A stretch of DNA of 64,000 nt, from positions 1-64,000 of the forward strand of contig NZ_JADMJN010000002.1 in assembly GCF_018780565.1 (NCBI RefSeq), in the 5' to 3' direction. Position 1 is the stretch's first letter; each line of letters starts with the position of its first letter. Below the pieces are notes generated by a model. That model was given only the letters and a program-made list of their open reading frames with translations, made no database searches and was not told the DNA's origin. The position numbers and the translations under genes were made by a program. This document shows positions 20,984 to 30,260 of the stretch, piece by piece. Source of the stretch: Rhodoferax sp. (GTDB lineage Bacteria; Pseudomonadota; Gammaproteobacteria; Burkholderiales; Burkholderiaceae_C).

Positions 20984-21771
20984 CGACTCTTGCGGCGCAG
21001 CAACAGGCCCTTCTGGAGGCGCTGTTCGCTTGGCCAACGACGGATGCTATCAATAATATAGCTAATTATGCAGATGGTTCATGGGCCAGAGGGCTAAAAG
21101 CTTACCAAAGCAACGGCCATGCGCTGGCCGAGCGGGCTATGCAGGCCACGTATCCTGTGTTGACTCAATTGTTGGGTGGCGAGAGCCTGGGTGCCTTGGC
21201 CCGGGCTTTCTGGCATGCGCATCCTCCGGTGCGGGGCGATCTGGCGCAGTGGGGCGGTGATCTGGCCGATTTTGTGCGCGCCAGTGAGCAACTGGCTGAC
21301 GAGCCTTATCTGGCTGATGTGGTGCGTGTGGAGTGGGCGCTTCACTTGGGGGCGAGCGCCGCCGATGCATTCACGGACCGGGCCAGTTTCGCCCTTTTGA
21401 CACAACATGACCCCGGTGCATTGCAACTGAAACTGGCGCCGGGGTGTGTCGTGGTGCAAAGCCCATGGCCCGTGGCCAGCATCATGGGCGCACATTTGTA
21501 CAACCGGCCAACACTGGACGAAGCCGGCCAGAGCTTGCGCGACGCCGTGGGCGAATGTGCGTTGGTCTGGCGCCGGGGTCTGGTGTCCCAAGTGGCGCCA
21601 TGCAGCCACACAGAGGCGGAGTTTCTGCAGGCCGTGCTGTCAGGGGCTTCCTTGCTGGCGGCGCTGGAGCATGTTGATGGCTTCAGTCTTGACCTATGGT
21701 TGCCATCCGCCGTGCAAAGCGGTTTGGTGCTGGGGGTCGGTCTGCTCGCCACGCCATCGGGTTTTCGGTGA
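20980..21771 (+). CDS. bufC: Bufferin maturation partner BufC (DUF2063)
   Basis: DUF2063 protein that recognises the precursor and presents it to BufB. With ATG 20980, overlapping the bufB stop, it is 263 residues. The N-terminal DUF2063 domain (about 5-100: [40 protein letters not shown]) is followed by a C-terminal half with RiPP-recognition-like beta strands. The common fourth gene (DoxX-like) is absent; nothing recognisable follows for about 260 bp. Confidence 0.85.
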   Translation: MTTLAAQQQALLEALFAWPTTDAINNIANYADGSWARGLKAYQSNGHALAERAMQATYPVLTQLLGGESLGALARAFWHAHPPVRGDLAQWGGDLADFVRASEQLADEPYLADVVRVEWALHLGASAADAFTDRASFALLTQHDPGALQLKLAPGCVVVQSPWPVASIMGAHLYNRPTLDEAGQSLRDAVGECALVWRRGLVSQVAPCSHTEAEFLQAVLSGASLLAALEHVDGFSLDLWLPSAVQSGLVLGVGLLATPSGFR

Positions 21772-22033
21772 AGGTATTCCGAGCAATTAAAGTCGTAAAC
21801 ACATTCAATTTACTGGATATCAATACGGTGTCAAGGCTGAAAAACGTATGCCCGTTTCAGGCCCAAAGGAGTCGGTCGCTGAAACAGATTGACTGTCTCA
21901 AACCGACCCAAAGCGGAATTCGATCACTTTCGACTTACTGCCTTATAGCGGACATTCGATTGCGTGGCGTGGTCGACTACTGAGGACAGCTGAGATGTAG
22001 CGGCAAACCTGCGCCGGAACGGGAAATATCCAG

Positions 22034-22684
22034 TCAAACGCCGTCGCATGCAGTCCGATAGCGAGGTTCGTTTTCCAATACGTGTTCACGCAGCAGCGCA
22101 CAAGCAGCATCTATATCATCGTCAACGATGGCATCCACCAGAATTTGGTGGCTTGGAACCGCATTTGAGATTGGAGAACGATGGCGTAAGGCTATCAGCT
22201 GGTAGCGCAAAAGTTCGTAGCCAGAGCGCAAATAGTGGTTGTCACACGATTCGATAAATGACCAATGAAAACTCATGTCGATTTGTGCAAGAGCCTTCAG
22301 GTCTTTGGTCCGCTCAGCCGCCTTCATCTCCTTCACGCACTGAGTTAGCCGTTTGAGTAGGTCTGCTCGGTGTTCTTGCATGCCTTCACACAGAGCCGCG
22401 ACCTCAATCATGGCGCGGAAGTGGCACAAGTGTGCAACTTCACTCGCAGACAGGCGAAAAACAAAAGTGCCACGTTGCGGATGAATCTCCACAAGCCCTT
22501 CTGCTTTGAGGTGCAACAGTGCCTCACGCACAGGAGTCTTGCTCACCCCCATCCGTTGGGCAAGTTGCGCCTCCGAGACTTGCTCTCCTAGCTTGAGATC
22601 ACCATTGACGATCGCCTCGCGGAGGCGCTCGCCTACTACATCGGTCAGAAGTCTGGGGCGCTGCAAATCTAGGTTCTGTTTCAT
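22034..22684 (-). CDS. GntR-family regulator, FCD subclass
   Basis: Predicted ligand-responsive repressor of the adjacent catabolic genes. 216 residues: an N-terminal winged helix (ERLREAIVNGDLKLGEQVSE; LAQRMGVSKTPVREALLHLK) and an FCD helical ligand domain (about 80-216) with the usual His-bearing helices (FHWSFIES; SHQILVDAIVDDD). It is divergent from the TRAP operon across a 108-bp gap, the standard arrangement for sugar-acid and hydroxy-acid regulators. Confidence 0.9.
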   Translation of the reverse strand: MKQNLDLQRPRLLTDVVGERLREAIVNGDLKLGEQVSEAQLAQRMGVSKTPVREALLHLKAEGLVEIHPQRGTFVFRLSASEVAHLCHFRAMIEVAALCEGMQEHRADLLKRLTQCVKEMKAAERTKDLKALAQIDMSFHWSFIESCDNHYLRSGYELLRYQLIALRHRSPISNAVPSHQILVDAIVDDDIDAACALLREHVLENEPRYRTACDGV

Positions 22685-22734
22685 GGGTCACCACAAGGTT
22701 GTGCTGCGAGTATAGGGTTTACGATGATTGGAAA

Positions 22735-22748
22735 TCTAAGATATCAGA
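22735..22748. promoter_or_regulatory. Candidate GntR operator
   Basis: TCTAAGATATCAGA is an imperfect 14-bp palindrome (10 of 14 positions symmetric) midway between the regulator and dctQ starts, followed by a further GATAC element. FCD regulators bind short dyads in such positions. A pattern call only. Confidence 0.3.
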
Positions 22749-22792
22749 TACGATACATTCAATTAAACAAATTTACTCAACAGGAAACCAAC

Positions 22793-23323
22793 GTGACTGA
22801 AGCAAAGCCGGAAAGCCGGCCGCATTTTCTTGAAGCCGCCTTCATCGGATTGAACCGCTGGGTGTTGATTGCTTTGCTCGCAGCCATGGCAGTTCTTGTC
22901 ATCGGAAATGTTATTTCGCGGTATGTATTTGGGCATTCCTTCTCTTGGGTCGAGGAGGCGACGCGCTACATGATGATTTGGGTGGCGTTTCTGGGGGCTG
23001 GCCCCGCTTTGCGAGTGGGCGGACACATCGCGATTGACACTTTGCAAAGTGCATTACCAGTAGCTGCCGCTCGATGCTTGCGCGGTGTGATCGTGGCCAT
23101 CGTCGGGATCACACTGCTCATCTTGGTGTGGCTGGGAATTGATTACGCAAGTTTTGCCTGGGAGCAGGAGTCGCCTGTATTGGGGTGGTCGCTTGGGAAG
23201 GTTTACATAGCCTTGCCTCTGGGGGCCGCATTGATGTTTGTGCATTTGCTACTGGTTGCCCGTCGATGGGTGGTAGCCGGCGAATGGGAACACATTGAGG
23301 GTTTCGACCCCCAGGCACTCTGA
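22793..23323 (+). CDS. dctQ: TRAP transporter small permease (DctQ)
   Basis: Four-helix small membrane subunit of a tripartite ATP-independent periplasmic transporter. 176 residues from GTG 22793, preceded by AGGAAA. The membrane helices include WVLIALLAAMAVLVIGNVIS and the conserved SWVEEATRYMMIWVAFLGAG. Followed 10 bp on by dctM and then dctP, so all three parts of one importer are present. Substrate probably a sugar acid or related carboxylate, by context. Confidence 0.9.
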   Translation: MTEAKPESRPHFLEAAFIGLNRWVLIALLAAMAVLVIGNVISRYVFGHSFSWVEEATRYMMIWVAFLGAGPALRVGGHIAIDTLQSALPVAAARCLRGVIVAIVGITLLILVWLGIDYASFAWEQESPVLGWSLGKVYIALPLGAALMFVHLLLVARRWVVAGEWEHIEGFDPQAL

Positions 23324-23333
23324 GGTACATGAA

Positions 23334-24623
23334 ATGAGCGCTGTACTTGGATTGGTGTTTCTGGGGCTAATGGTGATCGGTGCCCCCATCGCGTTTGCCA
23401 TGCTGATTGCCGGATTGGTAGCGGTATGGATGAAGCCTGGAATGCCTGCACTAGTGGTGATGCAGAACCTCTTTAGCGGACTGGACAGTTTCCCGTTACT
23501 GGCGATTCCGTTTTTCATCTTGGCAGCTGAACTGATGTCAGGTGGTGCCCTAACGGATGTGCTGCTGAAGTTTGCAGCTCGCTTGGTTGGCATGAGAAGA
23601 GGAGGCCTGGGTCACGCCAATATCCTTACTTTGACTTTCTTCTCAGGCATCAGTGGATCGGCCTTGGCGGATGCCGCAGGGCCTGGTTCCATGCTGATCA
23701 AGATGATGCGTCAAGCCGGATACAAGGATGCATATGCGGCAGCGCTGACTGCCAGTACAGCAATTGTGGGTCCCATCATCCCGCCTTCAATCATCATGAT
23801 CGTCTACGCGCTGACAGACAACAGCGTGACCATAACCGGGCTCTTCCTCGCAGGTGTTCTGCCTGGTCTGTTAATCGCTGTGTCTTTGGCGCTGGTCAAT
23901 CATTGGGTAAGTGTGCGACGCAACTACAGATCGTCGCCGGAGCTGTTGGATCCCGCGCCCATGTGGAAGCTGTTCTGGCGTGCCATCCCTGCCCTGATGC
24001 TGCCGGTCATCATCTTGGGCGGCATTCACTTCGGAGTTTTCACTCCAACAGAGGCGTCAGCTGCAGCGGTACTTTATGCACTCATTGTCGGACGCTTTGT
24101 TTACGGAACTCTGCGCATGAACATGCTGCCAGCGATTCTCTTTCGCACGGTGCTGATGACTGCCTCGATTCTGTTCATTGTGGCTACGTCAGCGGTGTTC
24201 GCTTGGGTACTGACAGTGGGGCAGATTCCTCAACTGGTTGCCACTTGGATCGCGGGCATGGGTCTGGGGCCTACCGAGTTGTTGGTTGCCATCAACGTAC
24301 TACTGCTCCTGGTTGGGATTTTCATCGAACCACTGCCTGGCGTGATGATCATGGTGCCAATTCTTGCACCACTTGCCGATGCAGCAGGACTCAATCCTCT
24401 GCACTTCGCCATCGTAGTGATTGTGAACCTCACGCTCGGAATGGTGACTCCCCCGGTGGGTGGCCTTCTGTTCGTTACCTCCGTGGTGTCAGGCGTAAAG
24501 ATGGGTCCTATGGTCCGCGAGATGCGTCCCATGCTGTTTGCACTGTTCATCGTTCTGATGCTTCTGACCTTCGTTCCGTCGATTTCAACCTGGCTGCCCG
24601 GCGTGCTGGGCTACCGCAATTAA
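23334..24623 (+). CDS. dctM: TRAP transporter large permease (DctM)
   Basis: Ion-coupled transport subunit. 429 residues from ATG 23334, about 12 hydrophobic helices. Family landmarks: GAPIAFAMLIAGLVAVW, PFFILAAELMSGG, SGSALADAAGPGSMLIKMM, IVGPIIPPSIIMIVYA and LGMVTPPVGGLLFVTS. It uses a sodium or proton gradient to move the solute handed over by DctP. Sits between dctQ and dctP. Confidence 0.94.
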   Translation: MSAVLGLVFLGLMVIGAPIAFAMLIAGLVAVWMKPGMPALVVMQNLFSGLDSFPLLAIPFFILAAELMSGGALTDVLLKFAARLVGMRRGGLGHANILTLTFFSGISGSALADAAGPGSMLIKMMRQAGYKDAYAAALTASTAIVGPIIPPSIIMIVYALTDNSVTITGLFLAGVLPGLLIAVSLALVNHWVSVRRNYRSSPELLDPAPMWKLFWRAIPALMLPVIILGGIHFGVFTPTEASAAAVLYALIVGRFVYGTLRMNMLPAILFRTVLMTASILFIVATSAVFAWVLTVGQIPQLVATWIAGMGLGPTELLVAINVLLLLVGIFIEPLPGVMIMVPILAPLADAAGLNPLHFAIVVIVNLTLGMVTPPVGGLLFVTSVVSGVKMGPMVREMRPMLFALFIVLMLLTFVPSISTWLPGVLGYRN

Positions 24624-24642
24624 CCCCAAAAGGAGACAACCC

Positions 24643-25653
24643 GTGAAACTCAATCGTAAAAAATTTCTGACTGCAGTAGCAGCCACCGTACTGGCCTTGG
24701 GTGCTTCGTCTGCATTGGCGCAGAAAGTCATGAAGTACACCCACTTTCAGCCTGCCAAAAATGATCAACCCAAACACGTTGCGGCATTGGCATTCAAAGA
24801 GCATGTCGAAAAAGCGACCAATGGCTCAGTCAAGGTAGAGATCTATCCTGCTGGTCAATTGGGGCCAGCCCAGCAAATCATGGAAGGACTACGTCTTGGC
24901 ACCGTCGAGCTTGGCGTTGTGCATGACGGTGGCATTCCCGGTGTGTACAAGACTTTCAATATCTTCGGCATGCCGTTTGTCTTCAATGGCCACGCACATG
25001 CGTATTCGGTCTTGGACGGAAAATTCGGTCAGGAACTAGCCGAAGACATGCGCAAACGCACCGGCATTCGTTTGATGGGTTATGCAGACAACGGAATCCG
25101 CCACTTCACCAATAACAAACGCGCGATCAAGTCCCCTGAAGACATGAAGGGTTTGAAGATGCGCGTGCAGCCCAGTCCTGTATTTGTGAAGCTGGTGGAA
25201 TCTCTGGGTGCCAGCCCCACAGCCATCGATTGGGGTGAGTTGCCAGCTGCATTGGCCCAAGGAACTGCCGATGGTCAGGAGAACGGTGTTACCAACATCA
25301 TGGCAGCCAGTCTCTATCAGCACCAAAAACATGTGACCTTGGACGGACACATCTACAGCTTGCATGCCTACTTGATCAGCGAAAAATTCTTCAACAGCCT
25401 CACGGATGCCGAGAAAAAGGCAGTCACTGAAGGCGTCGACAAAGCCAAGAAGATTCACCGCGATATGACACGTGAACAAGACCTGTCGGCCAAGAAAGTG
25501 CTTTCTGAAAAAGGCATGACTGTCACTGAGCTCACACCCGCAGAGATTGACCGTTTCCGCAAAGCGTCTCAGCCCGCTGTTCGCGCCTATTTGGAAGCTG
25601 ATGTCAGCAAGGAGTGGACCGACAAGCTACTGGCAGCAGCTGCGGCCAAGTGA
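24643..25653 (+). CDS. dctP: TRAP periplasmic solute-binding protein (DctP)
   Basis: Periplasmic receptor of the TRAP system. 336 residues with a signal peptide ending ASSALAQ (about 27 residues). The conserved carboxylate-binding Arg lies in DMKGLKMRVQPSPVF, and the family motif GTADGQENGVTNI is present. The ligand should carry a carboxylate; its identity cannot be read from sequence. Start ATG 24643 with AAAGGAGA upstream. Confidence 0.94.
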   Translation: MKLNRKKFLTAVAATVLALGASSALAQKVMKYTHFQPAKNDQPKHVAALAFKEHVEKATNGSVKVEIYPAGQLGPAQQIMEGLRLGTVELGVVHDGGIPGVYKTFNIFGMPFVFNGHAHAYSVLDGKFGQELAEDMRKRTGIRLMGYADNGIRHFTNNKRAIKSPEDMKGLKMRVQPSPVFVKLVESLGASPTAIDWGELPAALAQGTADGQENGVTNIMAASLYQHQKHVTLDGHIYSLHAYLISEKFFNSLTDAEKKAVTEGVDKAKKIHRDMTREQDLSAKKVLSEKGMTVTELTPAEIDRFRKASQPAVRAYLEADVSKEWTDKLLAAAAAK

Positions 25654-25661
25654 GTCTAGTG

Positions 25662-26615
25662 ATGCTAACTGAGCGTTTGGTCGTGGCATTGGATGACGGT
25701 TACGCCGCCTATGACCAAGAAGAGGAGCTCTTTGCAAAAGCGGGCGCTCGTTTCTCTCTGCAGCCATGTAGACGGGATGAGGATGCAGCCTGTGTTTCGG
25801 TTCGCGATGCGGACGTTGTACTGGTTCGTGAATCGCCGGTAAGCCGACGAGTCATTGACGCTATGACACGGTGCAAAGCCATCATCCGGTATGGTATTGG
25901 TGTTGACAACATTGACCAGGTTGCCGCGAGGGAGAGGGGTATTCGCGTTGCCAACGTTCCTGACTATGGCACTGAAGAAGTCAGCTCGCAAGCCGTGGCA
26001 TTGGCGTTGGCCGTATCAAGGCGCATTGGTCTTCACGATGGAGAAGTGCGAGCCGGGCGGTGGTCAACCGGGGTTCTTCAGCCCATGTACCGTTGGCGCG
26101 GGCGCACATTGGGACTCGTAGGTTTTGGGCGCATCGCCAGGATGACGCTGGAAAAGCTAGGGGGATTCGGGTTTGGTCGCGTATTGGTGAGTGATCCCAT
26201 TGCAGAGCTTCCCGATGGCGTGGAGCGAGTGGATATCGACACTCTGTGCGCAGAGGCAGACCTGATCTCACTCCATGCTCCGCTAAGTGAAAAGACCCAT
26301 CACCTCATCAACGCCCAGCGACTTGAAATGATGCGTTCGACTGCCATTCTGGTGAATACCGCCCGCGGTGGGCTCTTGGATACCGACGCTCTCTACGAAG
26401 CACTGAAGAGCCGACGGATTCTTGGCGCAGGGCTTGATGTCTTCGAGCAAGAGCCACCGGGAAATCATCCGATCTTCACATTGGACAACGTAACAGTTAC
26501 CAATCACATGGGTTGGTACAGCGAAGAGTCCATGCGGGAGCTGCAGCGAAAAACCGCTGAAGAGGCTGTGCGAGTTCTCCATGGGGAAGTGCCGCTGCAC
26601 TGGCTAAACCGCTAA
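25662..26615 (+). CDS. D-isomer 2-hydroxyacid dehydrogenase (CtBP-like)
   Basis: NAD(P)-dependent oxidoreductase, predicted to interconvert a 2-hydroxy acid and a 2-keto acid. 317 residues from ATG 25662, eight bases after the dctP stop. Rossmann motif LGLVGFGRIARM. Catalytic triad in order: Arg in NTARGGLLDTD, Glu in VFEQEPPG, His in TNHMGWYSEES. The C-terminal-binding-protein-like subgroup is suggested by the N-terminal RYGIGVDNID. It probably oxidises or reduces the imported acid. Confidence 0.88.
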   Translation: MLTERLVVALDDGYAAYDQEEELFAKAGARFSLQPCRRDEDAACVSVRDADVVLVRESPVSRRVIDAMTRCKAIIRYGIGVDNIDQVAARERGIRVANVPDYGTEEVSSQAVALALAVSRRIGLHDGEVRAGRWSTGVLQPMYRWRGRTLGLVGFGRIARMTLEKLGGFGFGRVLVSDPIAELPDGVERVDIDTLCAEADLISLHAPLSEKTHHLINAQRLEMMRSTAILVNTARGGLLDTDALYEALKSRRILGAGLDVFEQEPPGNHPIFTLDNVTVTNHMGWYSEESMRELQRKTAEEAVRVLHGEVPLHWLNR

Positions 26616-26644
26616 CAACAACTACGAAAACTGGAAAGAATTGA

Positions 26645-27292
26645 ATGAAAGAAATAATTGAAGCCTTTGGTCTGGTCGCTGTGGCATCTGTCGCTGACGC
26701 AGTCGATAAGGTGTGTGGAAAGCGTGGGTATATGGATAGCCGTATCAAACCACGCATCAATGACAAGCGCATCTGCGGACCCGCGGCCACGGTGCTGGAG
26801 TCCGCAACTGATGAGTTCGTGCCGCCGCAACATGCACTGGATCTGATTGACGAAGCAGAGTCTGGCAGTGTCATTGTGATATCCATCATGGGTGGCGAAT
26901 CCAATGTTGCTGTTTGGGGCGGTCTAATGACTGCCGGTGCAGTTGCCAACAAGCATGTCGGAGCCGTTTTGGATGGTGCTGTGCGCGACCTGACTGAAAT
27001 CCGACGCGACTATGGATTCCCTGTGTATGCGCGTGATGTCAGTCCTGGCACGACCCTGGGTCGCTACCGCACTGTTGCCTCTCAAGTGCCTGTTGAAGTG
27101 GGCGGAATTGTGGTCCACCCAGGCGACATCGTGGTTGGTGATGTGGACGGAGTTGTGGTGGTCCCCAAAGCGCAGGCTGAAGAAGTACTCAAGGTAGCGC
27201 AAGAGATTGATGTGCGCGAGTTGGAGCAGGCAAAACTCATCATTGCTGAAAAGTCGTTGCGTACAGGGCTGGCCAAATATGGCCGTATCTGA
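26645..27292 (+). CDS. RraA-like aldolase/decarboxylase
   Basis: RraA/HMG-aldolase fold, 215 residues. These enzymes cleave 4-hydroxy-2-oxo acids or decarboxylate oxaloacetate using a divalent metal. The active-site segment is present: IMGGESNVAVWGG, then GAVLDGAVRDLTEIRR (Arg and Asp bind pyruvate enolate and metal). In this catabolic operon a carbon-carbon lyase is far likelier than an RNase E regulator. 29 bp after the dehydrogenase. Confidence 0.85.
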   Translation: MKEIIEAFGLVAVASVADAVDKVCGKRGYMDSRIKPRINDKRICGPAATVLESATDEFVPPQHALDLIDEAESGSVIVISIMGGESNVAVWGGLMTAGAVANKHVGAVLDGAVRDLTEIRRDYGFPVYARDVSPGTTLGRYRTVASQVPVEVGGIVVHPGDIVVGDVDGVVVVPKAQAEEVLKVAQEIDVRELEQAKLIIAEKSLRTGLAKYGRI

Positions 27293-27302
27293 GTCAGGTG
27301 CC

Positions 27303-28229
27303 ATGAGTCAGCCGGAGATCATTGCGCTTGGAGAGCCCATGGTTGAGTTCAACCAGACGGGAGCGCGAGACGGACGTCAGTACTTGCAAGGTTTTGGTGG
27401 GGATACTTCCAACTTTGCGATTGCAGCTGCACGCCAAGGTGCCAAGGTGGGATACCTGAGTGCAGTCGGTGATGATCCTTATGGAGTGATGCTGCGCCGC
27501 CTGTGGGACGAAGAAGGTGTGGATCACTCCAGTGTCACCACGGATGTAGATGCCTTCACTGCGATTTACTTTGTGAATCATGGTGAGCGAGGCCATCAGT
27601 TCACTTTCTTCCGCAGTGGGTCCGCCGCCAGCCGCATGAAACTTGCGGACTTGCCACGCGAACGTATTGCAGCGGCGCGTGTTCTGCATCTATCTGGAAT
27701 CTCACTCGCCATCTCGGATAGCGCATGTGATACCGCCTATGCCGCTATTGAGTCTGCACGATCTGCGGGTGTGCAGGTTTCATTTGACACCAATCTGCGC
27801 TTGAAACTCTGGTCAGTCCAGCGTGCACGTGCGGTCATACGAGATGTAATCTCACTATCGGACATATGCCTTCCCAGCTATGACGATGTTGTGGCCATTA
27901 CAGGACTGAACGATCCTGACGCCCTAGTTGACCATTGCCTGCGTCTCGGGGCTAAAACAGTGGCGTTGAAGCTGGGAGAGAAGGGCGCCATTGTGGCTAC
28001 CGCAAGTGAGAGGCATCAGATCCCGCCACATGCATGCAAGCCGGTCGACGCCACTGGCGCCGGAGACGCGTTCGGTGGGGCATTTGTCGCACGGCTCATT
28101 AGAGGAGACGGCCTTGCTGAGGCCGGGCGCTATGCCGCAGTGGTTGCGGCCCTTTCCACCGAAGGTTATGGCGCTGTTGCGCCCATTCCCAATGCTGAGC
28201 GAGTGCTCAGTGTCCTGCAGGCACGCTAG
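27303..28229 (+). CDS. PfkB-family sugar kinase (KDG kinase-like)
   Basis: ATP-dependent carbohydrate kinase of the ribokinase/PfkB family, 308 residues from ATG 27303. N-terminal LGEPMVEFNQTG and GGDTSNFAIAAARQG, and the C-terminal signature DATGAGDAFGGAFVARL with the catalytic Asp. The GEPM/GG-D-SN pattern resembles 2-keto-3-deoxygluconate kinases. Together with the RraA-like lyase and dehydrogenase it suggests degradation of a sugar acid through a phosphorylated keto-deoxy intermediate. Confidence 0.85.
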   Translation: MSQPEIIALGEPMVEFNQTGARDGRQYLQGFGGDTSNFAIAAARQGAKVGYLSAVGDDPYGVMLRRLWDEEGVDHSSVTTDVDAFTAIYFVNHGERGHQFTFFRSGSAASRMKLADLPRERIAAARVLHLSGISLAISDSACDTAYAAIESARSAGVQVSFDTNLRLKLWSVQRARAVIRDVISLSDICLPSYDDVVAITGLNDPDALVDHCLRLGAKTVALKLGEKGAIVATASERHQIPPHACKPVDATGAGDAFGGAFVARLIRGDGLAEAGRYAAVVAALSTEGYGAVAPIPNAERVLSVLQAR

Positions 28230-28275
28230 ATCGCAGATTTAGCGTGCAGTTCTAACAATCTAAGAGGAGACATAA

Positions 28276-29490
28276 ATGAAAGTTAAATGGATCAAACGGA
28301 TCACTCCTATGGTGTGCGGAGTTGCTGCCTCAGTTGCTATGGCTGCCCCACCGAAATTGGAAGTTGTCGCGGAATGGACGCGTCTGTCGTATGACCTTGG
28401 TGATCCCGTTGCAGAAAAAGCCTACGAAGACCAACAGGTCTGGAAGAAAGTCTTGATGCAGGGGGCCAAAGTGGATTCTCGGGGCAACATTTATGTAAGC
28501 ACCGCGCGATGGGGTGGTAAAGAGATTCCTGCTACTTTGTCCAAACTGGTGAAGAAGGGCAAAGAATGGAAACTTCAGCCCTTTCCGAGCAAGGCGATGA
28601 ACAGCGTTGATGATCCCAAAGGATTGAAGGCGGTGCTCGGTTTTGAGATCGATCGCAACGATGTGATGTGGATTCTGGACCAAGGCCACGTTGCGGGAGC
28701 GCCCTCGGCCCCTGGGGATGAAAAACTAATCGGCTGGGATCTAAAGACTGGAAAAGAGGTTGCGCGTTATGAGTTCAATGACGCAGATACCGACAAGAAG
28801 TGCTCGTTCCTCAATGACGTGGCAGTCGACAATGACTCCGGTGTGGTTTACATCACCGACTCTGGGATCTTCTGCAACCCCCTTAAAGGCGGTGTTTTGG
28901 TCTATGACATCAAGAGCAACAAGGCCAAGCGGGTCTTGTCGGCTCCAGAGTGGGTCAACAACGAGAGCTACTCCTTCAAGATTCATGGACGCGATGTACT
29001 GAAGCCAAAAGACGGAAAACCAAATGGCATGCAGACCGGGGCAGATGGCATTGCACTTTCTGGCGATAAAAAGACGCTTTACTGGACGAACCTGACTGGC
29101 AATCGCTTGCTGTCACTTCCTACTGATGTCATCCGTGACTTCTCCAAGACCGAGGACGATATCAAAAAGGCCGCCAAGGTCGTAGCAACACTGCCTTCTA
29201 ATACCGATGGCATGACGGCTGACCGAGACAACAACCTGTATATGACAGCGCTCTCTTTGAATGGGATCATGAAACGTGACGCGAAGACGGGTCAGGTCAC
29301 CACGTTGGTTTCAAGCGATGAGGTCTCCTGGCCAGACACACTGGCTTGGGGACCCGGTGGATATATGTACCTGGTTAGCAACCACCTGCATCTCTGGGTA
29401 GACGGTGACATGGACTTTGACAAACCCAAGGTCCCCAATTTCCGTATCTACCGCATGCGTTTGGGTGCCAAGCCGTATCTGAACAAGTGA
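28276..29490 (+). CDS. Secreted royal-jelly/Yellow-type beta-propeller
   Basis: 404 residues with a signal peptide (cleavage near AMAAP, about residue 24), then a major-royal-jelly-protein/Yellow-like six-bladed propeller (GFEIDRNDVMWILDQGH; SFLNDVAVDNDSGVVYITDS; GADGIALSGDKKTLYWTNL; NTDGMTADRDNNLYMTALS). Bacterial members resemble lactonases, so a periplasmic sugar-lactone hydrolase is the natural guess in this operon. The function is not established, and no certain metal-ligand set was identified. Confidence 0.8.
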   Translation: MKVKWIKRITPMVCGVAASVAMAAPPKLEVVAEWTRLSYDLGDPVAEKAYEDQQVWKKVLMQGAKVDSRGNIYVSTARWGGKEIPATLSKLVKKGKEWKLQPFPSKAMNSVDDPKGLKAVLGFEIDRNDVMWILDQGHVAGAPSAPGDEKLIGWDLKTGKEVARYEFNDADTDKKCSFLNDVAVDNDSGVVYITDSGIFCNPLKGGVLVYDIKSNKAKRVLSAPEWVNNESYSFKIHGRDVLKPKDGKPNGMQTGADGIALSGDKKTLYWTNLTGNRLLSLPTDVIRDFSKTEDDIKKAAKVVATLPSNTDGMTADRDNNLYMTALSLNGIMKRDAKTGQVTTLVSSDEVSWPDTLAWGPGGYMYLVSNHLHLWVDGDMDFDKPKVPNFRIYRMRLGAKPYLNK

Positions 29491-29506
29491 AGGAGTCGGT
29501 GACACC

Positions 29507-30241
29507 ATGGGAAATATGCTTTCGACTCTTCAGGGTCAACACGTAGTTGTTGTGGGTGGTACCAGCGGAATTGGTAAAGGAATTGCCAATGCCTTTGTCA
29601 ACCTAGGTGCCACAATCATCGCAACGGGTGGAACTCAAAAAGAAGTTGAAGCGGCTCAGTCGATTGACACACCTGGTATTGATTTCCAGTACTTGGATGT
29701 TCGAAGTGATGAGTCAGTGGATGCCTTCTTTTTTTCACTAAGTCGTCTGCACGTCCTTGTGAACTGTGCGGGAGTCATTAAGCGTGGAGAGGAGCACGAT
29801 CCCAAGGTGTTTGCCAGTGTGATAGACGTGAACCTGACCGGGTCTATGCGGACGTGCTCTGCCGCCCGGCGTTTATTGAAAGAATCCAGTGGCTGCATCA
29901 TTAATACAGCATCTATGTTGAGTTTTTTTGGTGGCGGTCTGGTGCCGGGGTACAGCGCCAGCAAAGGTGGGGTAGTTCAACTGACAAAGTCACTTGCCGT
30001 TGCCTATGCCGCAGATGGAATACGTGTCAATGCAGTGGCACCAGGGTGGATTGCCACGCCTTTGACACAAGCACTACAGGATGATCCGGTGCGCTCAGGT
30101 CCAATCTTGGCACGTACGCCCATGGGGCGATGGGGAACGCCAGAAGATGTGGCAGGCCCAGTCCTCTTTTTGGCCAGTACTTTGGCACGTTTCGTAACCG
30201 GTGTCGTGCTGCCTGTGGATGGTGGCTATTTAGTTTCCTGA
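29507..30241 (+). CDS. SDR-family oxidoreductase
   Basis: NAD(P)-dependent short-chain dehydrogenase, 244 residues. Cofactor motif VVVGGTSGIGKGIA, NCAGV, the catalytic Ser in INTASMLSFFGG and an intact YSASKGGV (Tyr and Lys). C-terminal VTGVVLPVDGGYLVS. It sits in the catabolic operon 16 bp after the propeller gene and probably oxidises a hydroxyl of the sugar acid or its lactone. Unlike the SDR at 18.1 kb, its active site is complete. Confidence 0.9.
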   Translation: MGNMLSTLQGQHVVVVGGTSGIGKGIANAFVNLGATIIATGGTQKEVEAAQSIDTPGIDFQYLDVRSDESVDAFFFSLSRLHVLVNCAGVIKRGEEHDPKVFASVIDVNLTGSMRTCSAARRLLKESSGCIINTASMLSFFGGGLVPGYSASKGGVVQLTKSLAVAYAADGIRVNAVAPGWIATPLTQALQDDPVRSGPILARTPMGRWGTPEDVAGPVLFLASTLARFVTGVVLPVDGGYLVS

Positions 30242-30260
30242 GAGTAAAACGGAGAGAGTG

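Noticed and set aside
21696..21983. 95-codon frame after bufC, considered as a bufD-like fourth gene
   Set aside because: No membrane helices or DoxX pattern, overlaps the bufC 3' end in another frame, and has no ribosome binding site.
26645..27292. Considered as RNase E inhibitor RraA
   Set aside because: Operon context and the conserved aldolase active-site segment favour a metabolic lyase.
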